A stretch of DNA of 64,000 bases from Streptomyces sp. NBC_01306 (GCF_026340465.1 NZ_JAPEPC010000001.1:4512001-4576000); one strand, 5' to 3'. Counted from the stretch's first letter, positions 42,471-50,752 are shown. Notes: generated from the sequence alone by a model not told the origin. Numbers and translations are program-made.

Positions 42471-43727
42471 AACAGCACCGCAGGCCCGGCCCCCACCCTT
42501 TTCACCTGGGAGTTCGCGACCGACCCGTACCCCGCGTACGCCTGGCTCCGCGAGAACGCGCCCGTCCACAGGACCGCGCTCCCGAGCGGAGTGGAGGCCT
42601 GGCTCGTGACGCGGTACGCGGACGCGCGGACGGCGCTCGCCGAGCCCCGGCTGTCGAAGAACCCCGCGCACCACGCGGAGTCCCCGCACGCCAAGGGCAA
42701 GACCGGCATTCCGGGGGAGCGCAAGGCGGAGCTGATGACGCATCTGCTGAACATCGACCCGCCGGACCACACCCGGCTGCGGCGTCTGGTCTCCAAGGCG
42801 TTCACCCCGCGCACCGTCGCGCTCTTCGCACCGCGCGTGCAGGAGCTGACGGACCAGCTGATCGACGCCTTCGTGGCGAAGAGCGGGGAGCAGGGCACGG
42901 CCGACCTCATCCATGACTTCGCCTTTCCGCTCCCCATCTACGCCATCTGCGATCTGCTCGGCGTCCCCCGCGAGGACCAGGACGACTTCCGCGACTGGGC
43001 GGGCATGATGATCCGTCACGGCGGCGGACCGCGCGGCGGGGTCGCACGGTCGGTCAAGAAGATGCGGAACTACCTCGCCGAACTCATCCACCGCAAGCGG
43101 GAGAGCCCCGGCGACGACCTCATCTCCGGGCTCATCAGGGCGAGCGACCACGGCGAGCACCTGACCGAGAACGAAGCCGCGGCGATGGCGTTCATCCTGC
43201 TCTTCGCCGGGTTCGAGACGACGGTCAACCTCATCGGCAACGGTATGTACGCGCTGCTCCGCAATCCGGACCAGCGCGAGCGCCTGGAGGCGTCACTGGC
43301 GGCGGGGGAGACCGCCCTCCTCGCCACCGGTGTGGAGGAACTCCTGCGCTACGACGGGCCGGTGGAGCTGGCGACCTGGCGGTTCGCCACCGAGGCGCTG
43401 ACCCTGGGCGGGCAGTCCATCGCGGAGGGCGATCCCGTACTGGTCGTCCTGGCCGCGGCCGACCGCGATCCCGAGCGCTTCACCGAGCCCGACACGCTCG
43501 ACCTCTCACGCACCGACAACCAGCATCTGGGGTACGGGCACGGCATCCACTACTGCCTCGGCGCGCCGCTCGCCCGGCTGGAGGCGCAGACCGCGCTCGC
43601 CACCCTGCTGCGCCGCCTGCCGGACCTGCGACTTGCGGCGGAACCTGGCGATTTGCGCTGGCGCGGCGGGCTCATCATGCGGGGATTGCGCACGCTTCCG
43701 GTGGAGTTCGATATCCCGCCCAACTGA
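42462..43727 (+). CDS. Cytochrome P450, CYP107-like
   Basis: 421 residues. Heme-binding loop LGYGHGIHYCLGAPLARLE with ligand Cys365; I-helix FAGFETT with Glu252-Thr253-Thr254; K-helix EELLRYDGP (E-x-x-R). GTG start at 42462 just beyond the duplicated segment. The next genes encode muralytic Rpf proteins. I recall a P450 (CYP107U1) beside the Rpf/enolase genes in S. coelicolor, reported to affect sporulation; this may be its orthologue. Redox partners are not nearby. Confidence 0.88.
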   Translation: MTDNSTAGPAPTLFTWEFATDPYPAYAWLRENAPVHRTALPSGVEAWLVTRYADARTALAEPRLSKNPAHHAESPHAKGKTGIPGERKAELMTHLLNIDPPDHTRLRRLVSKAFTPRTVALFAPRVQELTDQLIDAFVAKSGEQGTADLIHDFAFPLPIYAICDLLGVPREDQDDFRDWAGMMIRHGGGPRGGVARSVKKMRNYLAELIHRKRESPGDDLISGLIRASDHGEHLTENEAAAMAFILLFAGFETTVNLIGNGMYALLRNPDQRERLEASLAAGETALLATGVEELLRYDGPVELATWRFATEALTLGGQSIAEGDPVLVVLAAADRDPERFTEPDTLDLSRTDNQHLGYGHGIHYCLGAPLARLEAQTALATLLRRLPDLRLAAEPGDLRWRGGLIMRGLRTLPVEFDIPPN

Positions 43728-43863
43728 TGGCCTGACCAGTACATGGCTGACAGGGCGTCAAGAATGTGACTTTCATGTGATCTCCGCTGCATCGACTTGT
43801 GACTGGTGTTCGAGTGCGGCTACGTTCACCCCTCGACTCATCCGTCACACGGAAGGCCACCGC

Positions 43864-44898
43864 ATGCGCACCGGGAACGGTCGGCACCGCCGCCCCCGTC
43901 AGGCTCCAGCTCTTGTCGTAGCGGCAGGAGTTACGGGCTCGGCCATCGCCCTTCCGCTGCTGGCGTCGACCGGCGCCCACGCTGCCGACGCCACGACCTG
44001 GGACCGGGTGGCGCTGTGCGAGAGCGGCGGCATCTGGAGCACCGACCTTGGCAACGGGCACTACGGCGGCCTCCAGTTCTCGCAGGCGACCTGGGACAAG
44101 TACGGAGGCGGGCAGTACGCGGCCCGCCCCGACCTGGCCAGCCGCTCCCAGCAGATAGCCGTCGCCAAGAAGGTGTACGCGGCCGAGGGTGCGACTCCCT
44201 GGGCCAGCTGTGCGGCCATCGCCGGGCTGACGAAGGACGACGCGGACAGCGCCTCCGTGGACCCGGGCTCCCCGGACACCGCGAGCCCGAGCCCCGCGAA
44301 GCCGAGCGATTCGGCCAAGCCGACCGGTTCCGCCAAGGACCCGGCGGGCGGGGACACGGACGCGGACGGTTCGAAGCAGACACCGTCGAAGCACGCGCCG
44401 TCGAAGCAGGCGAGTCCGAGCCCGTCCGATTCCCCTTCGGGCGCCCCGTCCTCCTCATCGGCCCCGTCATCCCCCACATCTGACCCCTCATCGGACACAT
44501 CAGACTCTTCCGGCGATTCAGGCACTTCGGGCACTTCTGGCCCCAGCGCATCCGCCACGCCCGGCCCCTCGGACTCGGCGGCGCCCGCCGGTCCTGCTTC
44601 CGGTGACGCCCCGGGGGCCGGCAAGCACCGGGGCGGCGAGGCCGCCGGGGGCTCCGGAGCGAGCCATGACGAGACCGGGCGGCACGCTTCACGCGGCGGG
44701 GAGGTGTCCCGCGATGACGCCCGTACGGACGGCAGCTACACCGTCCGCGCGGGTGACAATCTGTGGTCCATCGCGGAGGCGCACGATCTGCCCGGCGGAT
44801 GGCCCGCGCTCTACGCGGCGAACCATCGGACCGTCGGGGGCGATCCGGACTTCATCGTTCCTGGCCAGAGCCTTGATCTCGACCGAAATCAGGGGTAG
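43864..44898 (+). CDS. Resuscitation-promoting factor-like muralytic enzyme with LysM
   Basis: 344 residues. Signal peptide about 1-40 (ends GAHA), Rpf domain about 41-117 (WDRVALCESGGIWS with catalytic Glu, GGLQFSQATWDKYGG, and a Cys pair), a long Ser/Pro/Gly/Lys-rich disordered linker (about 120-290), and a C-terminal LysM domain (YTVRAGDNLWSIAEAHDLP, IVPGQSL). Secreted peptidoglycan lyase that helps wake spores. GGAAGG precedes the ATG; the frame upstream to 43633 is shadow. It is a paralogue of the protein at 45345. Confidence 0.92.
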   Translation: MRTGNGRHRRPRQAPALVVAAGVTGSAIALPLLASTGAHAADATTWDRVALCESGGIWSTDLGNGHYGGLQFSQATWDKYGGGQYAARPDLASRSQQIAVAKKVYAAEGATPWASCAAIAGLTKDDADSASVDPGSPDTASPSPAKPSDSAKPTGSAKDPAGGDTDADGSKQTPSKHAPSKQASPSPSDSPSGAPSSSSAPSSPTSDPSSDTSDSSGDSGTSGTSGPSASATPGPSDSAAPAGPASGDAPGAGKHRGGEAAGGSGASHDETGRHASRGGEVSRDDARTDGSYTVRAGDNLWSIAEAHDLPGGWPALYAANHRTVGGDPDFIVPGQSLDLDRNQG

Positions 44899-45038
44899 TT
44901 CGGACCTGTATGTCCGCTTCTGTTCGAGTGAGACATGGCTCTCGTCGGCGCTGCTGAATGTCCGGACTGTCCGCCCGGCGTACGCCGCACCTCACCTGCG
45001 GAAACAGGTCAGGCGGGGTCGTAAACCAGGGATTTGCT

Positions 45039-45066
45039 CCCCGATGTTCATCTTTGAATATCGGGG
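45039..45066 (+). terminator. Hairpin after the first Rpf gene
   Basis: CCCCGAT (45039-45045) pairs with ATCGGGG (45060-45066) around a 14-base AT-rich loop. It can end the upstream rpf transcript, and its 3' arm overlaps the candidate promoter of the next gene. Confidence 0.5.
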
Positions 45067-45083
45067 GGTCCTGTGATTACGGT
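45054..45083 (+). promoter_or_regulatory. Candidate promoter of rpfA
   Basis: TTGAAT (45054-45059) and TACGGT (45078-45083) are 18 bp apart, upstream of the riboswitch. This would start transcripts near 45090, giving a leader of about 255 nt. Confidence 0.4.
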
Positions 45084-45152
45084 CAGACCGCTCGCACCGC
45101 GGGCCTCTTCGATCGCCACGCCGAATCCTGCCATCGGTCGAAGGGAAACAGT

Positions 45153-45328
45153 GACGCTAAGAAGCGCCGCAGGCAGGAGCGGGGGACCCAGGTAAGCGCC
45201 GGGGCCGGCCGTCCGTTCAGAGTCAGAGAACGGCACGAACCGGGACCGGCTTGGGGTGAAGCTGTGCGCTAGGCCGCGCAGCCGGGCAACTCATTGGCCC
45301 GAACCCGACAGCTCACCTCGTAGGCGTC
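45153..45328 (+). ncRNA. ydaO-yuaA type cyclic-di-AMP riboswitch
   Basis: Conserved blocks of the ydaO aptamer are visible in order: GCTAAG after the 5' P1 arm, GAGCGGGGGACCCA (from 45177), TTGGGGTGAAGC (from 45251), GGGCAACTC (from 45284), CCGAACCCGACAGCT (from 45298) and CACCTCGTAGGCGTC (45314-45328). The P1 helix is GACGC (45153-45157) with GCGTC (45324-45328). It ends 16 bases before the rpfA start. In Streptomyces a riboswitch of this type is known upstream of rpfA, linking c-di-AMP to muralytic enzyme output. Confidence 0.92.
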
Positions 45329-45334
45329 GGTGAG
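45312..45334 (+). promoter_or_regulatory. Hairpin that can sequester the rpfA ribosome site
   Basis: CTCACC (45312-45317) is complementary to GGTGAG (45329-45334), which overlaps the GAGGAG ribosome site (45332-45337). The left arm is also part of the riboswitch core, so this pairing and aptamer folding are mutually exclusive. Confidence 0.45.
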
Positions 45335-45344
45335 GAGATTCTTC

Positions 45345-46055
45345 ATGCTGTTTTCCAGCAAGTCCAAGCACCGTCGCCCCTCGAAGGCCGTCCGCGTCGC
45401 CACTCTCGCCGGTGTTGCCGGTGCCGCTGTGGCCGTACCGCTGATCGGGGCGACCTCGGCCTCCGCCGCTTCGGTCTCGACCTGGGACGCCGTCGCGCAG
45501 TGCGAGTCCGGCGGCAACTGGTCCACGAACACGGGCAACGGCTACTACGGCGGCCTCCAGTTCAACAACTCCAGCTGGGCCGCCGCCGGCGGTACGCAGT
45601 ACGCCCCGCGTGCCGACCTCGCCACCAAGGGCCAGCAGATCGCCACCGCCGAGAAGCTTCTCGCCATGCAGGGTCCGGGCGCCTGGTCCTGCGCCGGTGC
45701 CGGCGGCCTGACCAGCGGCGGTCCGAGCCCGGACGTCTCCACCGGTTCGAACAGCGGCTCCTCCTCGTCGAGCGCCGACCAGCAGAGCAGCCACAGCGAC
45801 CAGCAGGCCGCTTCGCGCAGCGAGGCCCGCACCAGTGCGCCGGCCGCCCCGAAGCACGCCGCTCCCCGGCACGCCGCCCCCGCCAAGATCCAGAAGGGTG
45901 ACGGCGAGTACAAGGTCAAGGCCGGCGACACCCTCTCCACGATCGCCAAGGCCGAGCACGTCTCCGGTGGCTGGAAGAAGGTCTTCGACCTGAACAAGGA
46001 CGTCGTGAAGGACGCCAACCTGATCTACCCCGGTCAGCAGCTCCACCTGAGCTGA
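45345..46055 (+). CDS. rpfA: Resuscitation-promoting factor RpfA (Rpf + LysM)
   Basis: 236 residues. Signal peptide about 1-42 (ending SASA), Rpf domain about 43-119 (WDAVAQCESGGNWS, GGLQFNNSSW), a Ser/Gln/His linker, and C-terminal LysM (YKVKAGDTLSTIAKAEHVSGGW, LIYPGQQLHLS). Secreted lytic transglycosylase-like enzyme acting on peptidoglycan during germination. The ATG at 45345 is chosen because GAGGAG lies 7 bp upstream; a GTG at 45330 has no site. The riboswitch leader ends immediately before. The assignment as rpfA rests on domain order, riboswitch and position before eno. Confidence 0.9.
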   Translation: MLFSSKSKHRRPSKAVRVATLAGVAGAAVAVPLIGATSASAASVSTWDAVAQCESGGNWSTNTGNGYYGGLQFNNSSWAAAGGTQYAPRADLATKGQQIATAEKLLAMQGPGAWSCAGAGGLTSGGPSPDVSTGSNSGSSSSSADQQSSHSDQQAASRSEARTSAPAAPKHAAPRHAAPAKIQKGDGEYKVKAGDTLSTIAKAEHVSGGWKKVFDLNKDVVKDANLIYPGQQLHLS

Positions 46056-46073
46056 TATCAGCTCTCCCCAGCA

Positions 46074-46116
46074 CCCCCGGCCCGGCGCGACTCCCCCGTA
46101 CGCGCCGGGCCGGGGG
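46074..46116 (+). terminator. 16-bp stem terminator after rpfA
   Basis: CCCCCGGCCCGGCGCG (46074-46089) pairs perfectly with CGCGCCGGGCCGGGGG (46101-46116), loop 11 bases. Very stable. Confidence 0.85.
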
Positions 46117-46197
46117 TCTCTCCGCCGGAGCCGCGTCCCGGTTCCGCCCGTCGGCCCGGCCCGGCGGGGACGGTGAGGTGGTCACAGTCTGGTAAAT

Positions 46198-46224
46198 TTG
46201 GTGACTTTCACACCGTCATACGAT
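46198..46224 (+). promoter_or_regulatory. Candidate eno promoter
   Basis: TTGGTG (46198-46203) and TACGAT (46219-46224) are 15 bp apart in a locally AT-rich segment about 130 bp before eno. Spacing is short, so the match is weak. Confidence 0.3.
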
Positions 46225-46352
46225 CTTTTGGGCCCTTTTTCGTCCCAGGGTCCGGGCGCCCTGCGGGCCTATGGCTCCGAGCCGGTTAGGCTCGTGCCGC
46301 AAGGCCAAAGAGACCCTGCGCCCATAGCGTCACATCCCAGAAGGAGATGCTA

Positions 46353-47636
46353 GTGCCGTCCATCGACGTCGTCGTAGCCCGGGAAATCCTGGACTCCCGA
46401 GGCAACCCCACGGTCGAGGTCGAGGTCGGCCTCGACGACGGCAGCACGGGCCGTGCCGCCGTCCCGTCCGGCGCCTCCACCGGTGCGTTCGAGGCCATCG
46501 AGCTCCGCGACGGTGACCCCAACCGTTACCAGGGCAAGGGCGTCGAGAAGGCAGTCCTCGCCGTCATCGAGCAGATCGGGCCGGAGCTCGTCGGCTACGA
46601 CGCCACCGAGCAGCGCCTGATCGACCAGGCGATGTTCGACCTGGACGCGACGGAGAACAAGGGCTCGCTCGGCGCCAACGCCATCCTCGGCGTCTCGCTC
46701 GCCGTGGCGCACGCCGCTTCCGAGGCTTCCGACCTCCCGCTCTTCCGCTACCTGGGCGGCCCGAACGCGCACCTGCTGCCCGTTCCGATGATGAACATCC
46801 TGAACGGCGGGTCGCACGCCGACTCCAACGTCGACATCCAGGAGTTCATGATCGCGCCGATCGGCGCCGAGTCCTTCTCGGAGGCGCTGCGCTGGGGCGC
46901 CGAGGTTTACCACACCCTCAAGAAGGTCCTGAAGACCAAGGGCCTGTCGACCGGTCTCGGCGACGAGGGCGGCTTCGCGCCGAACCTGGAGTCGAACCGC
47001 GCCGCCCTCGACCTCATCCTTGAGGCCATCAAGGAGGCCGGCTACGCGCCGGGCAAGGACATCGCGCTCGCGCTCGACGTCGCCGCCTCCGAGTTCTACA
47101 AGGACGGCAAGTACGAGTTCGAGGGCAAGTCCCGCTCGGCCGCCGAGATGACCGAGTACTACGAGGAGCTCGTCGCCTCGTACCCGCTCGTCTCCATCGA
47201 GGACCCGCTGTACGAGGACGACTGGGACGGCTGGAAGGTCATCACCGACAAGCTGGGCGCCAAGGTCCAGATCGTCGGCGACGACCTCTTCGTCACCAAC
47301 CCGGAGCGGCTGGCCCGCGGCATCGAGGAGGGCTCCGCCAACGCCCTGCTCGTCAAGGTCAACCAGATCGGTTCGCTGACCGAGACCCTGGACGCCGTCG
47401 AGCTCGCGCAGCGCAACGGCTTCAAGTGCATGATGTCGCACCGCTCCGGCGAGACCGAGGACGTCACCATCGCCGACCTCGCGGTCGCCGTGAACTGCGG
47501 CCAGATCAAGACCGGCGCCCCGGCCCGCTCGGACCGCGTCGCCAAGTACAACCAGCTGCTGCGTATCGAGGAGATCCTCGACGACGCCGCGGTCTACGCG
47601 GGCCGTTCGGCGTTCCCGCGCTTCCGCTCCAGCTGA
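46353..47636 (+). CDS. eno: Enolase (2-phosphoglycerate dehydratase)
   Basis: 427 residues; converts 2-phosphoglycerate to phosphoenolpyruvate in glycolysis. Family landmarks: DVVVAREILDSRGNPTVEVE, GASTGAFEAIELRDGD, LLPVPMMNILNGGSHADSN, GDEGGFAPN, SIEDPLYEDDWDGW, QIVGDDLFVTN, LLVKVNQIGSLTE (catalytic Lys) and SHRSGETED. The GTG at 46353 is chosen since AGGAG lies 6 bp before; the in-frame ATG at 46347 overlaps that site. High codon bias fits strong expression. A 17-bp duplication spans its stop. Confidence 0.97.
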   Translation: MPSIDVVVAREILDSRGNPTVEVEVGLDDGSTGRAAVPSGASTGAFEAIELRDGDPNRYQGKGVEKAVLAVIEQIGPELVGYDATEQRLIDQAMFDLDATENKGSLGANAILGVSLAVAHAASEASDLPLFRYLGGPNAHLLPVPMMNILNGGSHADSNVDIQEFMIAPIGAESFSEALRWGAEVYHTLKKVLKTKGLSTGLGDEGGFAPNLESNRAALDLILEAIKEAGYAPGKDIALALDVAASEFYKDGKYEFEGKSRSAAEMTEYYEELVASYPLVSIEDPLYEDDWDGWKVITDKLGAKVQIVGDDLFVTNPERLARGIEEGSANALLVKVNQIGSLTETLDAVELAQRNGFKCMMSHRSGETEDVTIADLAVAVNCGQIKTGAPARSDRVAKYNQLLRIEEILDDAAVYAGRSAFPRFRSS

Positions 47637-47664
47637 CACCGCCGCAGAGCTGACACCGCCGAAG
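47631..47664 (+). repeat. 17-bp tandem duplication spanning the eno stop codon
   Basis: AGCTGACACCGCCG(C/A)AG occurs at 47631-47647 and 47648-47664. The first copy contains the enolase TGA stop. Confidence 0.75.
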
Positions 47665-47776
47665 AACTGAATAAAGCGCTGAATCAGCAGCAAAGGCGCA
47701 GCCACGCGCAGCCGTCCCCGTGCCCGGTCCCGTACCGTGTCCGGGGACGGACGTGCGTGTGTAACGGGGAGGCGGC

Positions 47777-48253
47777 ATGGCAGGGAACCGGGACCGGTTC
47801 TCCACCGCGACCAGACTCAAGGTGCTCGGTGAGCAGACCGCGGCCCGTGTCTACCGCTCCCAGTCCAGGCGCCAGGCGCGCAGGCCCCGGCTCACCGGCC
47901 GGGCGGCGATACTGCTGATGGTGCTCTGCACCCTGGTGGTGGCGCTCGCGTATCCGATGCGGCAGTACGTCTCGCAGCGCGGCGACATCGCCGACCAGCG
48001 GCGCCAGGTGAGCGAGGCGAGGGCGCGTGTCGAGGAGCTGCGGGACGAGAAGGCCCGCCTCCAGGACAACGCGTACGTGGAGCGGCTGGCCCGTGAGCAA
48101 CTGCACTACGTACGGCCGGGGGAGACCAACTACACGATGGTCGACCCCGACGCCCGCACCCGGCGCACCGCCGGCAAGGGCGCGGCGGACCGGCCGTGGT
48201 ACTCGAACCTGTGGGACGGCGTGGACAGCGCGGACCGCACCAAGGCCCCCTAG
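47777..48253 (+). CDS. divIC: Septum formation initiator (DivIC/FtsB-like)
   Basis: 158-residue bitopic division protein. Basic cytoplasmic N-terminus, one membrane helix about 43-62 (AAILLMVLCTLVVALAY), then a coiled coil (DIADQRRQVSEARARVEELRDEKARL) and the family motif YVERLAREQLHYVRPGET, with a short outside tail. It stabilises FtsL/FtsQ at the septum. GGAGG precedes the ATG. Position after eno is conserved in actinobacteria. Confidence 0.9.
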   Translation: MAGNRDRFSTATRLKVLGEQTAARVYRSQSRRQARRPRLTGRAAILLMVLCTLVVALAYPMRQYVSQRGDIADQRRQVSEARARVEELRDEKARLQDNAYVERLAREQLHYVRPGETNYTMVDPDARTRRTAGKGAADRPWYSNLWDGVDSADRTKAP

Positions 48254-48303
48254 GCGGGGCCGGCACCGGCCGTGCGCCCCACCGGCTGCTGCCGGCCACA
48301 CGT

Positions 48304-48363
48304 CTCACAGCCACTCAGTTCACAGCCACTCAGCTCACCGGCACTCACTTCACCAGCACTCAG
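48304..48363 (+). repeat. Four 15-bp tandem repeats between divIC and the DUF501 gene
   Basis: CTCACAGCCACTCAG, TTCACAGCCACTCAG, CTCACCGGCACTCAC and TTCACCAGCACTCAG are contiguous from 48304. They are multiples of three, but the start at 48377 lies beyond and no ribosome site precedes them. Confidence 0.8.
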
Positions 48364-48376
48364 ATCCAAGGCAGGC

Positions 48377-48925
48377 ATGGAAACGCCCCCTCCGCAGACC
48401 GACCGTACCGAGCCCACCGACGCGGACATCAGCGCGTTCAAGGAGCAGCTCGGCCGACCGCCCCGCGGGCTGCGCGCCATCGCGCACCGCTGCCCGTGCG
48501 GCAACCCTGACGTCGTCGAGACGGCCCCGCGTCTGGAGGACGGCACGCCGTTCCCGACGACGTACTACCTGACCTGCCCGCGTGCGGCCTCCGCGATCGG
48601 CACGCTGGAGGCGAACGGCGTCATGAAGGAGATGACCGAGCGCCTGCGCACCGACCCCGAACTGGCCGCCGCCTACCGGGCCGCGCACGAGGACTACATC
48701 GCCCGCCGCGACGCGATCGAGGTCCTGGAGGGCTTCCCGAGCGCGGGTGGGATGCCCGACCGGGTCAAGTGCCTGCATGTCCTGGTCGGTCACTCACTGG
48801 CCGCGGGGCCCGGCGTCAACCCGCTGGGGGACGAGGCGATCGCGATGCTGCCCGAGTGGTGGGCGAAGGGCCCGTGCGTGCCGCGGGCCCGCGACGGCGA
48901 GGGCTCCGCCCCGCTCGGCGACTGA
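48377..48925 (+). CDS. DUF501 family protein
   Basis: 182 residues, cytoplasmic. DUF501 landmarks: LGRPPRGLRAIAHRCPCGNPDVVETAPRL, FPTTYYLTCPRAASAIGTLEANG, MPDRVKCLHVLVGHSLAAGPGVNPLGDEAI. Conserved Cys in CPCG, TCPR and KCLH may bind metal. Function unknown; it lies constantly between divIC and ppx in actinobacteria, probably co-transcribed. The frame opens upstream through the repeats, but ATG 48377 matches the family start. Confidence 0.88.
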   Translation: METPPPQTDRTEPTDADISAFKEQLGRPPRGLRAIAHRCPCGNPDVVETAPRLEDGTPFPTTYYLTCPRAASAIGTLEANGVMKEMTERLRTDPELAAAYRAAHEDYIARRDAIEVLEGFPSAGGMPDRVKCLHVLVGHSLAAGPGVNPLGDEAIAMLPEWWAKGPCVPRARDGEGSAPLGD

Positions 48926-48983
48926 GGAACCGGGCCGGGACCGGACCCCCACCCCCCTTTCACACATCCGTGAGGACACCCAT

Positions 48984-49913
48984 ATGACCCGCGTCGCTGC
49001 CATTGACTGCGGTACGAACTCCATCCGTCTGCTCGTCGCGGACGCCGACCCCGCCACCGGTGAACTCGTCGACCTGGACCGGCGGATGACCATCGTCCGG
49101 CTCGGCCAGGACGTCGACCGGACGGGCCGGCTCGCCCCCGAGGCGCTGGAGCGGACCTTCGCGGCCTGTACGGAGTACGCCGAGATCATCAAGGCCCATG
49201 GCGCCGAGCGTCTCCGCTTCGTCGCCACGTCCGCGTCCCGCGACGCCGAGAACCGGGACGAGTTCGTCAGCGGGGTGCGCGACATCCTCGGCGTCGAGCC
49301 CGAGGTGATCACCGGCGACCAGGAGGCCGAGTTCTCCTTCACCGGCGCGACGAAGGAACTGGCCGGGCAGGGCGGCGAGTACCTGGTGGTGGACATCGGC
49401 GGTGGCTCGACCGAGTTCGTCGTCGGGGACGAGAACGTCAAGGCGGCCCGCTCGGTGGACATCGGCTGCGTACGGCTCACCGAGCGGCACGTCCGCCACG
49501 ACCCGCCGACGCTCGGCGAGATCACCGCGATGCGGGCCGACATCGACGCCGCGCTGGACGAGGCGGCGGAAACGGTCCCGCTGTCCGGGAACCGCACGCT
49601 CGTCGGTCTCGCCGGTTCGGTGACCACCGTCAGCGCCATCGCGCTGGGCCTCGACGCCTACGACTCGACGGCGATCCACCACTCACGGATCACCGCGGCG
49701 CAGGTCGGCGAGATCGCCGGAACCCTGCTGATCTCGTCCCACGACGAGCGTGCGGCGATCCCGGTGATGCATCCGGGGCGGGCCGACGTCATCGGCGCGG
49801 GAGCGATGATCCTGCACTCGGTCATGAAGCGGACCGGCGCCGGCGAGGTGGTCGTCAGCGAGCACGACATCCTCGACGGCATCGCGTGGAGCTGTGCGCG
49901 CGACGCCGAGTGA
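48984..49913 (+). CDS. ppx: Exopolyphosphatase, Ppx/GppA family
   Basis: 309 residues of the ASKHA phosphatase fold. DCGTNSIRLLV near 7-17, TSASRDAENRDEF, phosphate loop VVDIGGGSTEFVVG near 134-147, and GLAGSVTTVSAIAL late. Degrades polyphosphate and/or pppGpp; the short single-module form is typical of actinobacteria. GAGGA 7 bp before the ATG at 48984. Confidence 0.92.
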   Translation: MTRVAAIDCGTNSIRLLVADADPATGELVDLDRRMTIVRLGQDVDRTGRLAPEALERTFAACTEYAEIIKAHGAERLRFVATSASRDAENRDEFVSGVRDILGVEPEVITGDQEAEFSFTGATKELAGQGGEYLVVDIGGGSTEFVVGDENVKAARSVDIGCVRLTERHVRHDPPTLGEITAMRADIDAALDEAAETVPLSGNRTLVGLAGSVTTVSAIALGLDAYDSTAIHHSRITAAQVGEIAGTLLISSHDERAAIPVMHPGRADVIGAGAMILHSVMKRTGAGEVVVSEHDILDGIAWSCARDAE

Positions 49914-49931
49914 CCTTGGTGCTGCCCGCTC

Positions 49932-50186
49932 TCAGATGTTGCGGTGGACGTCGCGCCGGTCGCCGACTTTGACGACGAGGATGATGAGTTCGCCGTCTTC
50001 GACCTGGCAGGCAGCCCGGTAGCTGCCGACTCGGAGCCGATAGAGGCCCGACGGGCCGGTGAGCTTCTTGATGTCGGCGTCCTCGCGGTACGGATCGTCA
50101 CCGAGTGCGGTCAGCGCGGCCAGAATGCGCATGGCGGCAGGCCGGTCGATGGCTCGAAGCTGCCGTAGGCGTGCCACCCTCGGCAC
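49932..50186 (-). CDS. RelE/ParE-family toxin, N-terminus altered
   Basis: 84 residues. The body fits a RelE mRNA interferase: MRILAALTALGDDPYREDADIKKL, YRLRVGSYRAACQVEDGELIILVVKVGDRRDVHRN. The usual first strand of RelE is missing; the present GTG start region runs directly out of antitoxin sequence, as if a deletion joined the two genes. It may be inactive. Convergent with ppx. Confidence 0.7.
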   Translation of the reverse strand: MPRVARLRQLRAIDRPAAMRILAALTALGDDPYREDADIKKLTGPSGLYRLRVGSYRAACQVEDGELIILVVKVGDRRDVHRNI

Positions 50187-50248
50187 GGTTGATGTGGTCC
50201 GACAAGGTGTGCGCGGGCTTCCCGCACGGTCACAGTGTTCTCAGCCAT
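50160..50248 (-). pseudogene. Truncated, frameshifted Phd/YefM-type antitoxin
   Basis: ATG at 50248 begins AENTVTVREARAHL, the classic Phd/YefM start. The expected continuation (LSDHINRAEGGTPT) is present only in another frame, and the rest of the antitoxin is gone: the sequence passes straight into the RelE coding region. So there is at least one frameshift and a deletion of most of the antitoxin. Confidence 0.7.
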
Positions 50249-50283
50249 GAAGAAGGTGTACGCGTAATTGTGTACACGCGCCT

Positions 50284-50353
50284 GGGGTGCGCCCGGGGTG
50301 CGCCCGGGAGGCCGCTCGGGCGGCCGGGAAGCACGTCCGGGAGGCCGCTCAGG
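50284..50353. repeat. Short GC-rich repeats upstream of the TA remnant
   Basis: An 11-bp unit GGGGTGCGCCC is tandem at 50284-50294 and 50295-50305; GGGAGGCCGCTC(G/A)GG occurs at 50306-50320 and 50339-50353. Nothing else is seen in the 504-bp gap 50249-50752 apart from an AT-richer stretch at 50420-50465. Confidence 0.65.
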
Positions 50354-50752
50354 GGATGACGATGACAGCGTTGTCAGGCTTCTGGGGCGCGCCCGTGAGC
50401 CGTCCCGGCGGTCGGCCGCGAGAAAGTTCGTGAAGTTCTTCACAAGGAATTGGGGCCTGTCGGCCGAAGATCTGAGGACATCGGGCCCAGTCGGGTGCCC
50501 GTAGGTCTCTGTTCCGCGTATCGCGCACGGTGTCGTACGTGTTGCAGGGGGATGTCATCGGGCAGTGGTCCAGTCGGCGCGACGCCGTGAGGGCCAGCTC
50601 AAGTGGGGTGGACAACGTCCCCCGAGGTGTGTTGGTTCCCTTGCGGAGGAGTGACCTCCGTCATGTGAGCCGCGCAGTGTAGCAGAGGTGCCCTTCGACC
50701 TTGTGAAGGGGCGCACGAGGTCCCCCCCCTCAGGAGGTGGATACTCGTTGCC

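Noticed and set aside
45330..45344. GTG at 45330 as the start of rpfA
   Set aside because: It lies within the riboswitch hairpin with no ribosome site; ATG 45345 has GAGGAG at good spacing.
48304..48363. Possible CRISPR-like array
   Set aside because: The units are contiguous without spacers and no cas gene is present; these are simple tandem repeats.
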